Of a stretch of DNA of 34,072 nucleotides, positions 32,932 through 34,072 are shown in pieces (the stretch's first letter is position 1; every line of letters starts with the position of its first letter). The stretch covers positions 1 to 34,072 of the forward strand of contig JAJFFE010000340.1 of the NCBI GenBank assembly GCA_021776775.1, given 5' to 3'. The notes under the pieces are model-generated. The model searched no databases and was not told the origin of the DNA. It saw only the letters and a list, made by a program, of their open reading frames with translations. Position numbers and translations under genes: made by a program. Source of the DNA: Planctomycetota bacterium. Its GTDB lineage: Bacteria > Planctomycetota > UBA8108 > UBA1146 > JAJFFE01.

Positions 32932-34072
32932 ATGGGGATCATCGGTCGGTACACGAAGTGGCTTCACACGCGTTGGCCGGCGGGTCGCGTGGAAAAACTA
33001 CCGGTCGTCAATGACGACGGATCGACGAGCGTCCCCGGCCTCTACGTGGTCGGCGACCTGACGGGTGTTCCGCTCTTGAAGTTCTCGGCGCATACCGGAG
33101 CGCGCGCGGTGAAGACCATCGCCAACGAAGCTAGCTTCGGGAAGCGAGACACTTCCGACGACTCGGTCCTCGACGTGGCGATTGTCGGAGGCGGCGTGTC
33201 GGGCTTCGCGGCGGCTCTAGAAGCGAAGAAGCAAGATCTACGGTTCGAGCTCTTCGAGGCGTCCGAGCCGTACTCGACGATCGTCAACTTCCCCAAGAAG
33301 AAGCCGATCTTCACCTATCCCACCGACATGACCCCGGACGGCGATCTCCAGTTCCACGAAAAATCGTCGATCAAAGAAGGGCTCGTCGAAGACCTTCACG
33401 ATCAAACCATCGCGCAAGGTATCGAACCGACGTTCAAGCGCGTGGAGAGCATCAAACGGGTCGGAAACCGCCTGCAGCTGCAGTTCGCCGGAGGGGAAAC
33501 TCTCGACGCTCACCGCGTGATCGTCGGCATCGGGCGCAGCGGTAACTTTCGCAAGCTCGGAGTCCCGGGCGAAGAACTCGACAAGGTGTACAACCGGCTG
33601 CACGACCCCAAGGACTTCTGTGGCAAAGACGTGGTCGTCGTCGGTGGCGGCGACAGTGCGCTGGAGACGGCGATCGCTCTCGCCACGTGCGGCTGCAAAG
33701 TCACGCTCAGTTACCGCAAGCCCGAGTTCTCACGACCGAAGCCGGAGAACGTCGAGCGCATCGAAGCTCTGGTCGTCGATCCCAACGCAGACGTAGGCGT
33801 CGAGAACCCTAGCTCCGAGAGAGTGACCACCGCGGCTGGCGCATTCGTGGGTCGAGACAAAGACGCTAAAGGATCGATTCGCTTGGCTCTGCCGTCGACG
33901 ATCTCTGCAGTCAAAGACGACGAAGTGGTTCTGAAGCTCGATGACGGATCCGAAGAGTCGGTCCCCAACGAAGCGGTCTTCTCGATGATCGGTCGCGAGG
34001 CGCCACTAGACTTCTTCCGCCGGTCGGGCGTGCGCATCAGCGGAGAATGGAGCGCACGAAGCGTCGTGGGCT
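32932..34072 (+). CDS. FAD/NAD(P)-dependent oxidoreductase, 3' end missing
   Basis: At least 380 residues are visible; the frame is still open at the window edge. The start is ATG 32932 (MGIIGRYTKWLHTRWP) after GAGGCGG. A short N-terminal segment (VPGLYVVGDLTGVPLLKFSAHTGARAV, about 34-60) looks like the C-terminal FAD motif of the thioredoxin-reductase family. It is followed by a full first Rossmann fold (DVAIVGGGVSGFAAALEA, 81-98) and the NAD(P)H fold (DVVVVGGGDSALETAIAL). The rest resembles thioredoxin-reductase-like/YpdA-type disulfide or ferredoxin reductases. No Cys-x2-Cys redox pair is in the visible part. The 3' part may hold further domains. No membrane segment is visible. Confidence 0.88.
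   Translation, partial: MGIIGRYTKWLHTRWPAGRVEKLPVVNDDGSTSVPGLYVVGDLTGVPLLKFSAHTGARAVKTIANEASFGKRDTSDDSVLDVAIVGGGVSGFAAALEAKKQDLRFELFEASEPYSTIVNFPKKKPIFTYPTDMTPDGDLQFHEKSSIKEGLVEDLHDQTIAQGIEPTFKRVESIKRVGNRLQLQFAGGETLDAHRVIVGIGRSGNFRKLGVPGEELDKVYNRLHDPKDFCGKDVVVVGGGDSALETAIALATCGCKVTLSYRKPEFSRPKPENVERIEALVVDPNADVGVENPSSERVTTAAGAFVGRDKDAKGSIRLALPSTISAVKDDEVVLKLDDGSEESVPNEAVFSMIGREAPLDFFRRSGVRISGEWSARSVVG

Overview
The window is GC-rich bacterial chromosome, densely coded on both strands, with many GTG starts and many short stop/start overlaps. It carries several traits seen together in Planctomycetota: an ECF sigma factor fused to a membrane helix and carboxypeptidase-regulatory-like domains, a secreted sulfatase, large PKD-repeat and beta-helix surface proteins, paired secreted amidohydrolases, an isolated murD and many lipoproteins. 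No rRNA, ribosomal protein or other phylogenetic marker is present, so the Planctomycetota assignment is an inference. I saw no tRNA, rRNA, CRISPR array, transposase or phage gene.

Region 1 (1-6.2 kb) is cell surface. It holds the 3' part of a protein built from near-identical 94-residue PKD-like repeats. A 146-bp nested inverted repeat fills the gap to a convergent secreted beta-helix protein, which is followed by an FkbM-type methyltransferase. Region 2 (6.3-8.3 kb) is a PEGA lipoprotein translationally coupled to murD. Region 3 (8.3-9.15 kb) is 876 bp without a supportable gene. It contains a 26-bp perfect palindrome, an extra half-site and a 17-bp near-perfect direct repeat. Region 4 (9.15-11.26 kb) encodes the E1 alpha and beta subunits of a 2-oxo acid dehydrogenase without E2/E3.

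Region 5 (11.3-16.3 kb) has a sulfatase lipoprotein, a membrane metallophosphoesterase with altered metal-site residues, three small uncharacterised proteins and a cupin. Region 6 (16.3-21.7 kb, minus strand) is a signalling block: OmpR-type regulator, membrane histidine kinase, then the ECF sigma factor with its very large C-terminal extension. This sigma/surface-domain fusion is the most striking single gene here.

Region 7 (22-27 kb) has a secreted protein ending in poly-Asp, an M28 aminopeptidase and an SppA-type protease. Region 8 (27.1-28.6 kb) couples an iodotyrosine-deiodinase-like nitroreductase to a small secreted HExxH metalloprotein and ends in a strong 15-bp hairpin. Region 9 (28.6-31.3 kb) is a translationally coupled amidohydrolase pair in which only the upstream member keeps the HxH metal motif. 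Region 10 (31.3-34 kb) has a small unknown protein, a divergent ECF sigma/zinc anti-sigma pair ending in a classical terminator, and the 5' part of a two-Rossmann flavin oxidoreductase cut by the window edge.

The main themes are envelope remodelling, secreted hydrolysis and envelope sensing: three regulatory systems (two-component, membrane-tethered sigma, sigma/anti-sigma) lie within 16 kb. All functional statements come from motif reading alone; no database search was run.
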